Below are positions 15,933-25,156 of a DNA stretch of 64,000 nt, piece by piece. The notes under the pieces are model-generated. The model searched no databases and was not told the DNA's origin. It was given only the letters and a program-made list of their open reading frames with translations. The stretch comes from Polaribacter tangerinus (GTDB taxonomy: Bacteria; Bacteroidota; Bacteroidia; Flavobacteriales; Flavobacteriaceae): assembly GCF_038024095.1 (NCBI RefSeq), contig NZ_CP150668.1, positions 682,001-746,000 on the forward strand, given 5' to 3'. The number at the start of each line of letters is the position of its first letter. Positions within the stretch are counted from its first letter, which is position 1. The translations under genes and the position numbers were made by a program.

Positions 15933-16843
15933 TACAGCTAACCATTTTAGGCTGTCATTCTGCTACACCGCGTGTAAATGCTTTTCCAACTTCTCAATAT
16001 TTAGAAATAAACAACAAGCATGTTTTAATTGACTGTGGTGAGGGCACACAGCGTCAAATGAGAAAATACAAAGTTGGTTTTTCTAAAATTGATACTATAT
16101 TTATTTCCCATCTTCATGGTGATCATTTTTACGGTTTAGTTGGTTTACTCTCTACTTACGGAATGCTAAACAGAGAGAAAGATATGCATATTTTTGGCCC
16201 AAAAGGTATTAAAAATGCTACGCTACAAATGCTAAAAATATCGGAATCTCATGCAAAGTTTAAAATAATTTTTCATGAACTATCCTCACAGGAAAGTGAA
16301 CTTATTTACGAGGACGAAAAAATTACCGTACACACAATTCCACTATCACATAGAGTATATACAAACGGCTATTTATTTACAGAAAAAAAGAAACCAAGAA
16401 AGTTAAATATGCTTAATATTTCTGGTTATCCAGAAATAAGTAAAGCCGATTATCTAAACATAAAAGCAGGAAAAGATATTATATTAAATTCTGGTGAAAT
16501 TATAAAAAATAACACATTAAGCTTAGATCCACCAAAACCATTAAGCTATGCTTTTTGTAGTGATACTTCTTACAAACCAGACATAGTTCCTATACTTAAA
16601 GAGGTAGACCTACTTTACCATGAAGCTACTTTTTTATCTGACAAACAAGATTTAGCAAAAAAAACAAAACATTCTACAGCGTTAGAAGCTGCCAAAATTG
16701 CAAACGATGCCAATGTAAAAAAGTTGATTTTAGGTCATTATTCTGGAAGATACAAAGATATAGGTCTTTTTAAACAAGAAGCAGAAAGCGTATTTAAAAA
16801 TGTGCATTTAGCAACAACTGGCAAAGTGTTTGACGTAAATTAA
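15929..16843 (+). CDS. rnz: Ribonuclease Z (tRNA 3' endonuclease)
   Basis: The 304-residue metallo-beta-lactamase-fold enzyme has the zinc motif HLHGDH (residues 61-66), a further His in the LSHRVYTNGYLF segment, and the conserved HSTALEAAKIA and LGHYSGRY motifs of the long C-terminal arm. It cuts tRNA precursors at the 3' end. It is translationally coupled to the sorting-domain gene. The end converges with the CoA-binding protein gene and overlaps it by 4 nt. Confidence 0.93.
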   Translation: MIQLTILGCHSATPRVNAFPTSQYLEINNKHVLIDCGEGTQRQMRKYKVGFSKIDTIFISHLHGDHFYGLVGLLSTYGMLNREKDMHIFGPKGIKNATLQMLKISESHAKFKIIFHELSSQESELIYEDEKITVHTIPLSHRVYTNGYLFTEKKKPRKLNMLNISGYPEISKADYLNIKAGKDIILNSGEIIKNNTLSLDPPKPLSYAFCSDTSYKPDIVPILKEVDLLYHEATFLSDKQDLAKKTKHSTALEAAKIANDANVKKLILGHYSGRYKDIGLFKQEAESVFKNVHLATTGKVFDVN

Positions 16844-17202
16844 TACTGTTTTGTTGCTAATAAAACTAAAGTACACGCTACTTCTACTTTTATATTTTTG
16901 GCCTCTAAAAGCTTGTAAAACTCCTCGTTTTCTGTACCAGGATTAAAAATAACTCTCTCAGGTTGCAAGCTTATTATATAATTATAAAATTCATCTTGCC
17001 TATTGGCACTCAAATATAAAGTTACCGTATGAATATTTTTAAAATCTAATTTTTCGGTATCGATGTTTACACCAGCAACGACTCCCGATCTTAAGCCTAC
17101 TGCAACAACTTCGATATTATTTTCAACTAATTTTACAATAGCTTTATTAGAATAACGCTCTTCTTTTAATGAAGCTCCTATAACCAATGTTTTTTTTGAC
17201 AT
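16840..17202 (-). CDS. CoA-binding (Rossmann-fold) protein
   Basis: The 120-residue protein is a single CoA-binding domain of the YccU type: KTLVIGASLKEERYSN, a middle VVAVGLRSGVVAGV, and VIFNPGTENEEFYKLLEA towards the end. Members bind CoA or acyl-CoA through a Rossmann fold. The substrate and role are not known. It may be cotranscribed with the small membrane protein gene upstream at 17242-17430. Confidence 0.8.
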   Translation of the reverse strand: MSKKTLVIGASLKEERYSNKAIVKLVENNIEVVAVGLRSGVVAGVNIDTEKLDFKNIHTVTLYLSANRQDEFYNYIISLQPERVIFNPGTENEEFYKLLEAKNIKVEVACTLVLLATKQY

Positions 17203-17241
17203 CTTTTTAACTCAATTTTATTTTAATAATACGAAACTAAT

Positions 17242-17430
17242 TTATTCTTTATTTGCTACTTCAAAAGAAGCTTTTAATGCAATACCAATGTTGGCAATAC
17301 CGCAACCAAGAATACCTAAAAAGTTAATGTAAGAGCTTGAAAAAACAATAAACTTTACAAAAATATTTAGCACAAAAATAAATAGAATGATGTTGGATAG
17401 TAAAAGAAGGAATTTATACTTTTTTTTCAT
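17242..17430 (-). CDS. Small two-helix membrane protein
   Basis: The 62-residue product has two hydrophobic helices (residues about 7-30 and 35-53) and a basic N-terminus (MKKKYKF). Its position 39 nt before the CoA-binding gene and 37 nt after the GLPGLI gene, in the same orientation, supports it being real. Function unknown. Confidence 0.55.
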   Translation of the reverse strand: MKKKYKFLLLLSNIILFIFVLNIFVKFIVFSSSYINFLGILGCGIANIGIALKASFEVANKE

Positions 17431-17467
17431 TTGGTAGTTTATGCATGCAACTTACAAAAAAAGAAAA

Positions 17468-18280
17468 TTATCCTCTTCTTCGACCTCTACTATTTCTCAT
17501 ATCTAACATTTTTTCTCTTACTGTTTTAGTATAATTTACCTTAGTTATTTCTGTCCCTTTATTTGGTGCTTCAATTTCTAATATTTCTTTTTTATTAATT
17601 ACAATTTCAGTGCACAAAAGTGTTGTATTGTTTGCGCTAACTTCTAAAATTAAACCCGGTAAACCCCAATATTCTGCAGGGCCTTGTGCAACCGGAATTT
17701 GTGGTGTATACCAGGCTTCTACAACTGTTAAATTTTGCTGCTGTTCACCATTTTCTTTGCTATTAGTTCTTAAATCTGCCCAAGAAAAATCATACCAAGT
17801 TAGCTCGTTATCTGGTACAAAAGCTTTGGCTTTGTAACATGTGTAATTACCTATTTTTTTTGATTCACTTCCCATTACCCAGTCTATCTTATACAAAGAG
17901 TCTTTTACCAGAAAACGCTTCCCATAAAACTCTTGACTTTGAACAAGCTGTTCTTTTTGGATATTTTTATATTGATCACCTCTAGAAAAATATCCACCCC
18001 AAGAATCTGTTGCTCCTGAAATTGCATCAATCTTTTCTTCCTCTAAAAATAATGCTTCTTGAGTATTAAAAGATAGCACATAGGTTTTTTCTAATCTATT
18101 TTTTAAGCGTTCTGCAACTTGCTTTTTTCTGGCTTCAGAAAAATTTGCACCCCAATTACCAAGATCCATTTTAGTTTTAGAAATATAAGTTGCTTTACCA
18201 CTAAAATTCTGAGAAGTTATAGTAAACGACGTCAATAAAAGTAGTAGAGAGAAAGATATTTTCGTTAAGTTAGATTTCAT
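17468..18280 (-). CDS. GLPGLI family exported protein
   Basis: The 270-residue product has a signal peptide ending TITSQ. It carries the family signature as YWGLPGLILEV near residue 208, preceded by VVEAWYTPQIPVAQGP. The C-terminus is strongly basic (MLDMRNSRGRRRG). GLPGLI proteins are common in Flavobacteriia and are often near TonB-dependent receptors; their role is unknown. No such receptor lies here. Confidence 0.85.
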   Translation of the reverse strand: MKSNLTKISFSLLLLLTSFTITSQNFSGKATYISKTKMDLGNWGANFSEARKKQVAERLKNRLEKTYVLSFNTQEALFLEEEKIDAISGATDSWGGYFSRGDQYKNIQKEQLVQSQEFYGKRFLVKDSLYKIDWVMGSESKKIGNYTCYKAKAFVPDNELTWYDFSWADLRTNSKENGEQQQNLTVVEAWYTPQIPVAQGPAEYWGLPGLILEVSANNTTLLCTEIVINKKEILEIEAPNKGTEITKVNYTKTVREKMLDMRNSRGRRRG

Positions 18281-18439
18281 TATTGACAGATTTAAGTTAT
18301 TTTATGTTTAACAAACATATAAAATTAATAAACAAAAAATCTACTTAAATAAATAATTAACAATACTTTAGTGAAAACACTTCTTTTAATAAAATAACCT
18401 ATAAGTAAATGAAAGTTACCTTTTAAAAAACAGAAATAG

Positions 18440-19459
18440 TTACCATCTAATTATTACAGATCCCCACGTAAAACCACTTCCGAATGCCGCTAGAACAACC
18501 AAATCGTTATCTTTAATTTTCCCTAGTTCCCAAGCTTCTGTTAGTGCAATAATTACAGATGCTGCTGTGGTATTTCCATATTTATGTATATTATTATGAA
18601 CTTTATCATCAGATAACTGAAACTTTTTTTGAATAAATTGCGCTATTCTTAAATTTGCTTGATGAGGAATTAACATATCAATCGCTTCTTTTTTTAAGTT
18701 ATTTGCTTGTAATCCTTCTATTATAGCCTCAGAAAAACGTCCGACCGCATGTTTAAAAACAAACTGACCGTTCATGTAAGGATAATAGGAAACATCATCT
18801 GGATTATTTGCCGCAATTATTTCTGGCACCCATCGCTTTGTAGAAGGCCCTTCTAGAGCCAATTCTTTTGCATGTTTTCCTTCTGAATGTAAATGAGAAG
18901 ACAAAATTCCTTTTCCAGCAGCCTTCTCCTCGTCTGAACAACGAGACAATACTGCCGCTCCAGCTCCGTCGCCAAAAATAACAGATACATTTCTTCCTCT
19001 TGTAGATTTCTCTAAACCACCAGAATGATTTTCTGAACCGATAACAAGAATATTTTTATACATACCAGTTTTAATAAATTGATCTGCCACAGACATTGCA
19101 TAAATAAATCCAGAACACTGGTTTCTAACATCTAACGCTCCAATGGTTGGCATTTCTAAAATATCTTGCACTTGTACTCCTCCTCCAGGAAAATACATAT
19201 CTGGACTTAAGGTTGCAAAGACAATAAAGTCGATATCATCTTTTGAAATTCCTGCTCTATCAATTGCAATTCTTGCTGCTTTTGCTCCCATTACTGCAGT
19301 TGTATCTTCTGTACTGGTATCAATCCATCGTCTTTCTTTAATACCTGTTCGCTCCTGAATCCATTCGTCTGAGGTATCCATAAACTCTTTTAAATCGTTG
19401 TTAGTTACAACATTTTCAGGTACATAGTATCCTAAACCAATTATTTTTGAATTATACAT
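18440..19459 (-). CDS. fabH: Beta-ketoacyl-ACP synthase III
   Basis: The 339-residue product has the catalytic Cys115 in VRNQCSGFIYA, His in MLIPHQANLRI and Asn in NNIHKYGNTTAASV, so the triad is complete. It ends GSGFTWGSVIIRW as in KAS III. It starts fatty-acid synthesis by condensing an acyl-CoA with malonyl-ACP. In Bacteroidetes branched acyl-CoA primers are usual, and a branched-chain-type dehydrogenase E2 lies at 39268-40584. It is slightly longer than E. coli FabH and could be one of several paralogues. Confidence 0.93.
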   Translation of the reverse strand: MYNSKIIGLGYYVPENVVTNNDLKEFMDTSDEWIQERTGIKERRWIDTSTEDTTAVMGAKAARIAIDRAGISKDDIDFIVFATLSPDMYFPGGGVQVQDILEMPTIGALDVRNQCSGFIYAMSVADQFIKTGMYKNILVIGSENHSGGLEKSTRGRNVSVIFGDGAGAAVLSRCSDEEKAAGKGILSSHLHSEGKHAKELALEGPSTKRWVPEIIAANNPDDVSYYPYMNGQFVFKHAVGRFSEAIIEGLQANNLKKEAIDMLIPHQANLRIAQFIQKKFQLSDDKVHNNIHKYGNTTAASVIIALTEAWELGKIKDNDLVVLAAFGSGFTWGSVIIRW

Positions 19460-19503
19460 AGTATTGAGTGCTTTTTTTTATTTTATCTATAAATTAGATC
19501 TAT

Positions 19504-19511
19504 CAAACATA
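19504..19511 (-). promoter_or_regulatory. Predicted fabH promoter -7 box
   Basis: On the minus strand TATGTTTG (19511 to 19504) matches TANNTTTG, 44 nt before the fabH ATG. An imperfect -33 (ATTG) lies about 20 nt further upstream. Confidence 0.5.
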
Positions 19512-19569
19512 CTAATTTATTTATATCTTTACAATTAGACAAGAATTTTATCATCATAAATCAATCGAA

Positions 19570-20961
19570 ATGAACAGAAAAAATTTTCTTACCTTATCTA
19601 CAAAAGCAGCTTTATTTTTAGGGCTAACCTCTACTATTTCATGTAAAGATGAAACCTTAGAAAAAACAGAAACACTTTTAAATAAAAAGGCTAAAGGAAC
19701 CGCTTTTGGCCTAAAAGCTCCAAAAATTGATACTGTTAGAGTAGGTATTATTGGCGCTGGAAATAGAGGGCAAACTTTACTACAAATGTTTGATTGGCTA
19801 CTAAAAAATAATAAAGCTAAAATTGTTGCCATATCAGATTTAAAAAAAGAGAAAACTTCAATTTTAAATGACCATTTAAAAAATAAACATAATACTACTG
19901 CAGTTGCATACTATGGTGAACCAAATGCGTGGAAAAAAATGGTTGATAGAGATGATATAGACCTTGTAATAATTGCCACCCCTTGGGAATTACACACTCC
20001 TATGGCGCTATACGGTATGGAAAAAGGCAAACATGTTGCCACAGAAGTACCTATCGGAACCACTTTAAAAGATTGCTGGAAACTAATTGAAACTGCCGAA
20101 AGAACTCAAAAACATTGCATGATGATGGAAAATTGTTGTTTCAATAACGAAGAACTTTGGGTTTTAAATATGGTTAATAATGGTGTTTTTGGCGACTTAA
20201 CTCACGCGGAAGGTGCATACATTCACGATTTAAGAAAACATCTTTTAGATGAAACATATTACGAAAATCAATGGAGAATAAAACATCACCTAAAAAAAGA
20301 TGGCAACTTTTATACCACTCATGGTTTAGGCCCAATTAGCCAATATATGGATATTGGTAGAGGTGATACTTACGACCATTTAGTTTCTATGAGTTCTAGA
20401 GAAAAAAGTTTAAGCGATGCCGCTAAAAAAGCAGGAATTAACAAATTTAGTGAAGTAAAATGTGGCGATATAAACACCACCATGATAAAAACAAAACTCG
20501 GTAAAACCATTATGTTGCAATTTGATGTGCATACAGGCAGACCTTATGACAGACTAAATACACTTGTTGGCACCAAAGCTGTTCATGAAGGTTACCCTTC
20601 TAAGCTATATATTAATGAAGAAGAACTTGCTTGGTGGGGCCATAAATGGTTAGATACTGAGAGTTATAATGCGTATAGAGAAAAATACAATCATCCGTTA
20701 TGGAGCAAACTTAAAACCCAAATAGATGATAATTCTGTAGGACATGGAGGCATGGATTTTGTAATGATTTACAGATTAATAAAATGTTTAAATGAAGGAT
20801 TACCGCTAGATATTAACGTGTATGATAGTGTTCTTTGGAGTTCTATTACACCACTCTCTGAACTTTCGGTGGCCCAAAATAGTAGCTCAGTAAAAATACC
20901 AGATTTTACTGGCGGAACTTGGAAAAACTACCATAAAACAGAAATGCTTAGAAATATTTAA
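19570..20961 (+). CDS. GH109-type glycosidase (Gfo/Idh/MocA fold), exported lipoprotein
   Basis: The 463-residue product begins with a Tat-like N-terminus (NRKNFLTL, a Lys in place of the second Arg) and a lipobox ending STISC. The Rossmann motif VGIIGAGNRGQTLL follows from about residue 57, with the GH109 segment EVPIGTTLKDCWKL and the NAD-sugar region YTTHGLGPISQYMDIGRGD. GH109 enzymes use NAD for redox-assisted hydrolysis of alpha-N-acetylgalactosaminides. It starts an operon with a nucleotidyltransferase and a sugar kinase, which fits GalNAc use. An ordinary oxidoreductase is the alternative. Confidence 0.82.
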   Translation: MNRKNFLTLSTKAALFLGLTSTISCKDETLEKTETLLNKKAKGTAFGLKAPKIDTVRVGIIGAGNRGQTLLQMFDWLLKNNKAKIVAISDLKKEKTSILNDHLKNKHNTTAVAYYGEPNAWKKMVDRDDIDLVIIATPWELHTPMALYGMEKGKHVATEVPIGTTLKDCWKLIETAERTQKHCMMMENCCFNNEELWVLNMVNNGVFGDLTHAEGAYIHDLRKHLLDETYYENQWRIKHHLKKDGNFYTTHGLGPISQYMDIGRGDTYDHLVSMSSREKSLSDAAKKAGINKFSEVKCGDINTTMIKTKLGKTIMLQFDVHTGRPYDRLNTLVGTKAVHEGYPSKLYINEEELAWWGHKWLDTESYNAYREKYNHPLWSKLKTQIDDNSVGHGGMDFVMIYRLIKCLNEGLPLDINVYDSVLWSSITPLSELSVAQNSSSVKIPDFTGGTWKNYHKTEMLRNI

Positions 20962-20966
20962 TAACA

Positions 20967-21860
20967 ATGACTCTCGTAATATTAGCAGCAGGTTTAGGTA
21001 GCAGATACGGTGGATTAAAGCAACTAGATGCTATTTCTGAAAATAATGAGACTATTATAGATTTCGCTATCTTCGATGCAATACAAGTAGGTTTTGAAAA
21101 AGTAGTATTCGTTATTCAGAAAGAATTTAGCCAACAAATTAAAGAAATTTACATTCCGAGACTACAAAATAAAATTGCCGTTTCTTTTGTATGTCAAGAA
21201 ACAAATAACATACCTAAAAAATTTTTACCAATTAAAAGAACAAAACCTTGGGGAACTGCACATGCACTTTTAACAGCTAAAAAAGAAGTTGATAATAATT
21301 TTTGTGTTATAAATGCTGATGATTTTTATGGAAAGGAAGCTTTTAAAAAAATGTATTCCTTTTTAAAAAATCAACCTGTAAACTCTTATAAATTTTCTAT
21401 GATTGGCTATCTTGTAAAAAACACTTTATCTGATAATGGAAGTGTATCTAGAGGAGAATGCATTGTAAATAATAAAAAAGAATTGGTGCAAATACATGAA
21501 AGAAAAGCAATTGTTAAAACACAAAGAGAAATAGTTTATAATGAAAATAATAAGGAAATTCCTTTAAACAAAAACACCATTGTTTCTATGAATTTTTGGG
21601 GGTTTACACCTAAAATATTTTCGGAAATTGAACATCAGTTTTATACTTTTTTAGAAAAAAACAGCAATAATAATGAAGCAGAATTTTACCTTCCCTCAGT
21701 TGTTAACAATCTACTTGAATCTAAAAAAGCTACGGTAAATGTAATAAAAACTACTGCTATTTGGATGGGAGTAACCTATAAAAATGACAAAGAAAAAGTA
21801 GTACTCGGTATCAAAAAAATGAAAGAAGAAGGGAATTATCCTCAGAAATTATGGAGCTAA
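20967..21860 (+). CDS. Sugar-1-phosphate nucleotidyltransferase
   Basis: The 297-residue product has the nucleotidyltransferase signature LVILAAGLGSRYGGLKQL (residues 2-19) and the metal-binding Asp pair in VINADDFYG (about residue 113). It should make a nucleotide-sugar from a sugar-1-phosphate and NTP. It starts 5 nt after the GH109 gene and overlaps the kinase gene by 10 nt. With the kinase it may form UDP-N-acetylhexosamine. The nucleotide and sugar cannot be read from sequence. Confidence 0.82.
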   Translation: MTLVILAAGLGSRYGGLKQLDAISENNETIIDFAIFDAIQVGFEKVVFVIQKEFSQQIKEIYIPRLQNKIAVSFVCQETNNIPKKFLPIKRTKPWGTAHALLTAKKEVDNNFCVINADDFYGKEAFKKMYSFLKNQPVNSYKFSMIGYLVKNTLSDNGSVSRGECIVNNKKELVQIHERKAIVKTQREIVYNENNKEIPLNKNTIVSMNFWGFTPKIFSEIEHQFYTFLEKNSNNNEAEFYLPSVVNNLLESKKATVNVIKTTAIWMGVTYKNDKEKVVLGIKKMKEEGNYPQKLWS

Positions 21861-22924
21861 AAGATACACTAGAAAACATATTTTCGAATTTTAAAACTTC
21901 AAATAAATTTTTAGACTATTCAATATTTAATAGCGGCCATATAAATGACACTTACCTAATTGTTACAGACAAGAAACCTTATTATGTTTTACAAAAAATA
22001 AACGGAACTGTTTTTAAGGATGCTAAAAATGTTATTTTAAACAAAGTAAAAGTTTGCAATTTTCTTTTAAATCAAAAAAAGGTAAAAACGTTAGAATTTG
22101 TCTATACAAAAAACAACAATCCTTATTTTATTGATGAAGATTATATGTTTTGGAACTTATGCCTTTACATAGAAAATACAAAAACCTTCTTAACAATAAA
22201 ACATAAAAAATTAGCTTTTGAAGCCGGCAAAATTACAGGTAAATTTTTACATAATACAGCAAATTTTAATGATACATTAGTAACAACTTTACCTAATTTT
22301 CATCGAATGGATTATCGTTTAAAAGAATACGAAATTGCTGTTCGTAATGCATCTAATACTAGGTTAAAATATGCAAAAAAATGGATGCTTTTTATAAATA
22401 ATCATCAACATGAAATGCAAGTTTTAGACAAGGCACTACTAAACAAAGAAATTCCTATTAGGGTAACCCACAACGATACTAAAATTTCGAATATTTTATT
22501 TACCAAAAACGAGAAAGCTCTTTGCTTAATTGATTTAGATACAGTAATGAAAGGAATAATCCATTACGATTACGGCGATGCTTTAAGAACAATTTGTGCC
22601 ACCGCAACAGAAGATGAAAAAGAACTAAGCAAAGTTTCTTTTGATATGGAGAATTTTAAAAATTATACATCTGGATTTTTAAGTAGTTTAAAAAATGCTA
22701 TTTCAAAAAAAGAAATAGCATTACTTCCTGCCAGCATCAAAACCATGACCTTTATAATTGGACTCCGCTTTCTTACAGACTATCTTAATAATGATATGTA
22801 TTTTAAAACAACTTACAGAAATCATAATTTAGATAGAGCAATTAATCAGTTTACAATGGTTACGAAAATTATCGAAAATATGCCAAAAATTGAAGCATAT
22901 ATCAATAATTTTAAATCATCATAA
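21851..22924 (+). CDS. Aminoglycoside phosphotransferase-fold sugar kinase (NahK-like)
   Basis: The 357-residue kinase has the catalytic loop RVTHNDTKISNILF (about residues 201-214) and the metal site LIDLDTV. The N-terminal lobe begins with the NahK-like GHINDTYLI. NahK phosphorylates GalNAc or GlcNAc at C1. Coupling to the nucleotidyltransferase by overlap and the position after a GH109 gene favour N-acetylhexosamine 1-kinase over an antibiotic or choline kinase. Confidence 0.8.
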   Translation: MELKDTLENIFSNFKTSNKFLDYSIFNSGHINDTYLIVTDKKPYYVLQKINGTVFKDAKNVILNKVKVCNFLLNQKKVKTLEFVYTKNNNPYFIDEDYMFWNLCLYIENTKTFLTIKHKKLAFEAGKITGKFLHNTANFNDTLVTTLPNFHRMDYRLKEYEIAVRNASNTRLKYAKKWMLFINNHQHEMQVLDKALLNKEIPIRVTHNDTKISNILFTKNEKALCLIDLDTVMKGIIHYDYGDALRTICATATEDEKELSKVSFDMENFKNYTSGFLSSLKNAISKKEIALLPASIKTMTFIIGLRFLTDYLNNDMYFKTTYRNHNLDRAINQFTMVTKIIENMPKIEAYINNFKSS

Positions 22925-22980
22925 GTAAAAAATTAAACAAGCTTAACTGAATCTTACACTATATGTCATCTTGTCATAAT

Positions 22981-23053
22981 TTTGGGTTTGGTATTTTTTT
23001 TGACATAACCCAAACCATAAACAACTATTTTTTGCTGTATTGTATTTATACAG
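22981..23053 (+). promoter_or_regulatory. Two inverted repeats upstream of htpG
   Basis: TTTGGGTT (22981-22988) is inverted as AACCCAAA (23007-23014). CTGTAT (23035-23040) is inverted as ATACAG (23048-23053) with a 7-nt gap. A near-promoter TATTTTTTG (one T too many for TANNTTTG) lies at 23026-23034. They could be heat-shock operators, or the first could be the terminator of the kinase gene. No CIRCE element is seen. Confidence 0.35.
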
Positions 23054-23093
23054 TAAGCTAAATAAAAATAATCTAAAAAACATACTTTAAATT

Positions 23094-24995
23094 ATGGCAA
23101 AAGGAAACATTAATGTATCGGTAGAAAATATTTTTCCGCTTATTAAGAAGTTCTTATACTCAGATCACGAAATCTTTTTACGTGAATTAATTTCTAACGG
23201 AACAGATGCTACTTCTAAATTAAAACACCTAATTTCTATTGGTGAGGCTAAAACAGAACTTGGAGATGCTAAAATTGAGGTAAGCATAAACAAAGATGCT
23301 AAAACAATTACTATTAAAGACCAAGGAATTGGAATGACCGCAGATGAGGTTGAAAAATACATTAACCAAATTGCATTTTCGGGTGCTGAAGAGTTTTTAG
23401 ATAAATATAAAGACAATGAAGCAGGAATAATTGGACACTTCGGTCTTGGTTTTTACTCTGCTTTTATGGTAGCCCATAAGGTAGAAATTATTACCAAATC
23501 TTTTAAAGATGAGCCTGCTGCTCATTGGACTTGTGATGGTTCTCCAGAATACACTTTGGTGGCTCATGATAAATCTGACAGAGGAACAGAAATAATTTTA
23601 CACATAGCCGAAGACTCTTTAGACTTTTTAGAAGAAAGTAAAATTGAAGGTTTGTTAAACAAGTACAATCGTTTTAATCAAGTGCCAATTAAATTCGGTA
23701 CGAAACAAATAAACGATCCTAACTTTACCCCAAAAACTACTAAAGATAAAGATGGTAAAGAAACCACAGAACCTCATAAACAAATTACAGTTGATAAAAT
23801 AATTAACAACACATCGCCAGCATGGACGAAAGCTCCCGCAGATTTAAACGATGAGGATTATGAAAATTTCTACAGAGAATTGTATCCTATGCAATTCGAA
23901 GAATCTTTATTTCATATACACTTAAATGTAGATTATCCTTTTAACTTAACTGGAATTTTATTTTTCCCTAAGCTAAGTCCGTCTATGGATATGCAAAAGG
24001 ATAAAATTCAGTTGTACCAAAATCAAGTTTTTGTTACCGACAATGTAGAAGGAATTGTACCCGACTTTTTACAAATGTTAAAAGGTGTTATCGACTCTCC
24101 AGACATTCCACTGAACGTTTCTCGTTCTTATTTACAAGCAGATGGCGCTGTAAAGAAAATTTCTGGTTACATCACTAAAAAAGTCGCAGACAAATTAACT
24201 TCTTTGTTTAAAAAAGATAGAGCAGACTTTGAGAAAAAATGGAATGACATAAAAGTAATTATCGAATACGGTATGTTGTCGGAAGACAAGTTTTTTGACA
24301 AAGCAAAGAAATTTGCATTGTATCCAACTGTAGCAGATACCTTTTTAACTTTTGATGAGTTATTAGAAAAAACAAAAGATACTCAAACCGATAAAGACGG
24401 TAATCATGTAATTTTATATGCAGCCAATAAAGATGCTCAACATAGCTACATACAAGAAGCAACAGCTAAAGGCTATGAAGTATTAATTTTAGACTCTCCA
24501 ATAGTATCGCATTTAATGCAAAAGCTAGAAGGTGGAGATGCAAAGGTTAAATTTACTAGAGTAGATGCAGACCATGTTGATAATTTAATAAAGAAAGAAG
24601 AAAATGTAATTTCTAAATTATCTGACGAAGAAAAAGAAAAGCTAAAGCCTATAATAGAAAATGCTGTAAACTCTAAATCGTACACTGTACAATTAGAAGC
24701 TATGGATTCTGCTTCTTCTCCATTTATTATTACAGTACCAGAATTTATGCGTAGAATGAAAGAAATGCAAGCTTCTGGAGGTGGCGGAATGATGGGAATG
24801 GGTAATTTCCCAGACATGTACAACTTAGTTGTAAACACCAACAGTGCCTTAGTTTCTGAGATTTTAGCTGCAGATGAAGAAAAGCAAAAAGGTTTGATTT
24901 CTCAAGCTTTTGATTTGGCAAAATTATCTCAAAATCTATTACATGGTGAAGAGCTAACAAATTTTATAAAACGTTCTTACGAGCTAATAAAGTAA
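23094..24995 (+). CDS. htpG: Hsp90 chaperone HtpG
   Basis: The 633-residue protein has the GHKL ATPase box with ELISNGTDATSKLKHL (Asn at about 35; canonical NASDA is NGTDA here), KDQGIGMT, and GHFGLGFYSAFMVA. The middle and C-terminal dimer domains follow, and the length is normal for the family. It binds and remodels clients with ATP in the cytoplasm. It ends with a strong terminator at 25043. It is a single-gene transcript. Confidence 0.96.
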   Translation: MAKGNINVSVENIFPLIKKFLYSDHEIFLRELISNGTDATSKLKHLISIGEAKTELGDAKIEVSINKDAKTITIKDQGIGMTADEVEKYINQIAFSGAEEFLDKYKDNEAGIIGHFGLGFYSAFMVAHKVEIITKSFKDEPAAHWTCDGSPEYTLVAHDKSDRGTEIILHIAEDSLDFLEESKIEGLLNKYNRFNQVPIKFGTKQINDPNFTPKTTKDKDGKETTEPHKQITVDKIINNTSPAWTKAPADLNDEDYENFYRELYPMQFEESLFHIHLNVDYPFNLTGILFFPKLSPSMDMQKDKIQLYQNQVFVTDNVEGIVPDFLQMLKGVIDSPDIPLNVSRSYLQADGAVKKISGYITKKVADKLTSLFKKDRADFEKKWNDIKVIIEYGMLSEDKFFDKAKKFALYPTVADTFLTFDELLEKTKDTQTDKDGNHVILYAANKDAQHSYIQEATAKGYEVLILDSPIVSHLMQKLEGGDAKVKFTRVDADHVDNLIKKEENVISKLSDEEKEKLKPIIENAVNSKSYTVQLEAMDSASSPFIITVPEFMRRMKEMQASGGGGMMGMGNFPDMYNLVVNTNSALVSEILAADEEKQKGLISQAFDLAKLSQNLLHGEELTNFIKRSYELIK

Positions 24996-25042
24996 TTTTA
25001 AAGGCTTAAAAAAAGTAGAATTAAAATAGAATTATTACCAAG

Positions 25043-25071
25043 CCTCTTTGTTTAAACAAAGAGGTTTTTTT
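25043..25071 (+). terminator. Rho-independent terminator of htpG
   Basis: A perfect palindrome, CCTCTTTGTTT with AAACAAAGAGG, at 25043-25064 is followed by seven T. It lies 48 nt after the htpG stop. Confidence 0.88.
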
Positions 25072-25117
25072 GGTTTATTAATTACAATCAAATAGTATTA
25101 ATTAGCACAACAATATT

Positions 25118-25125
25118 TACTTTTG
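25118..25125 (+). promoter_or_regulatory. Predicted promoter -7 box of the GNAT gene
   Basis: TACTTTTG matches TANNTTTG and lies 31 nt before the ATG. There is no good -33 TTTG at 19 nt. Confidence 0.45.
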
Positions 25126-25156
25126 TACTACTATAATATATTTAATAGACGTAACG

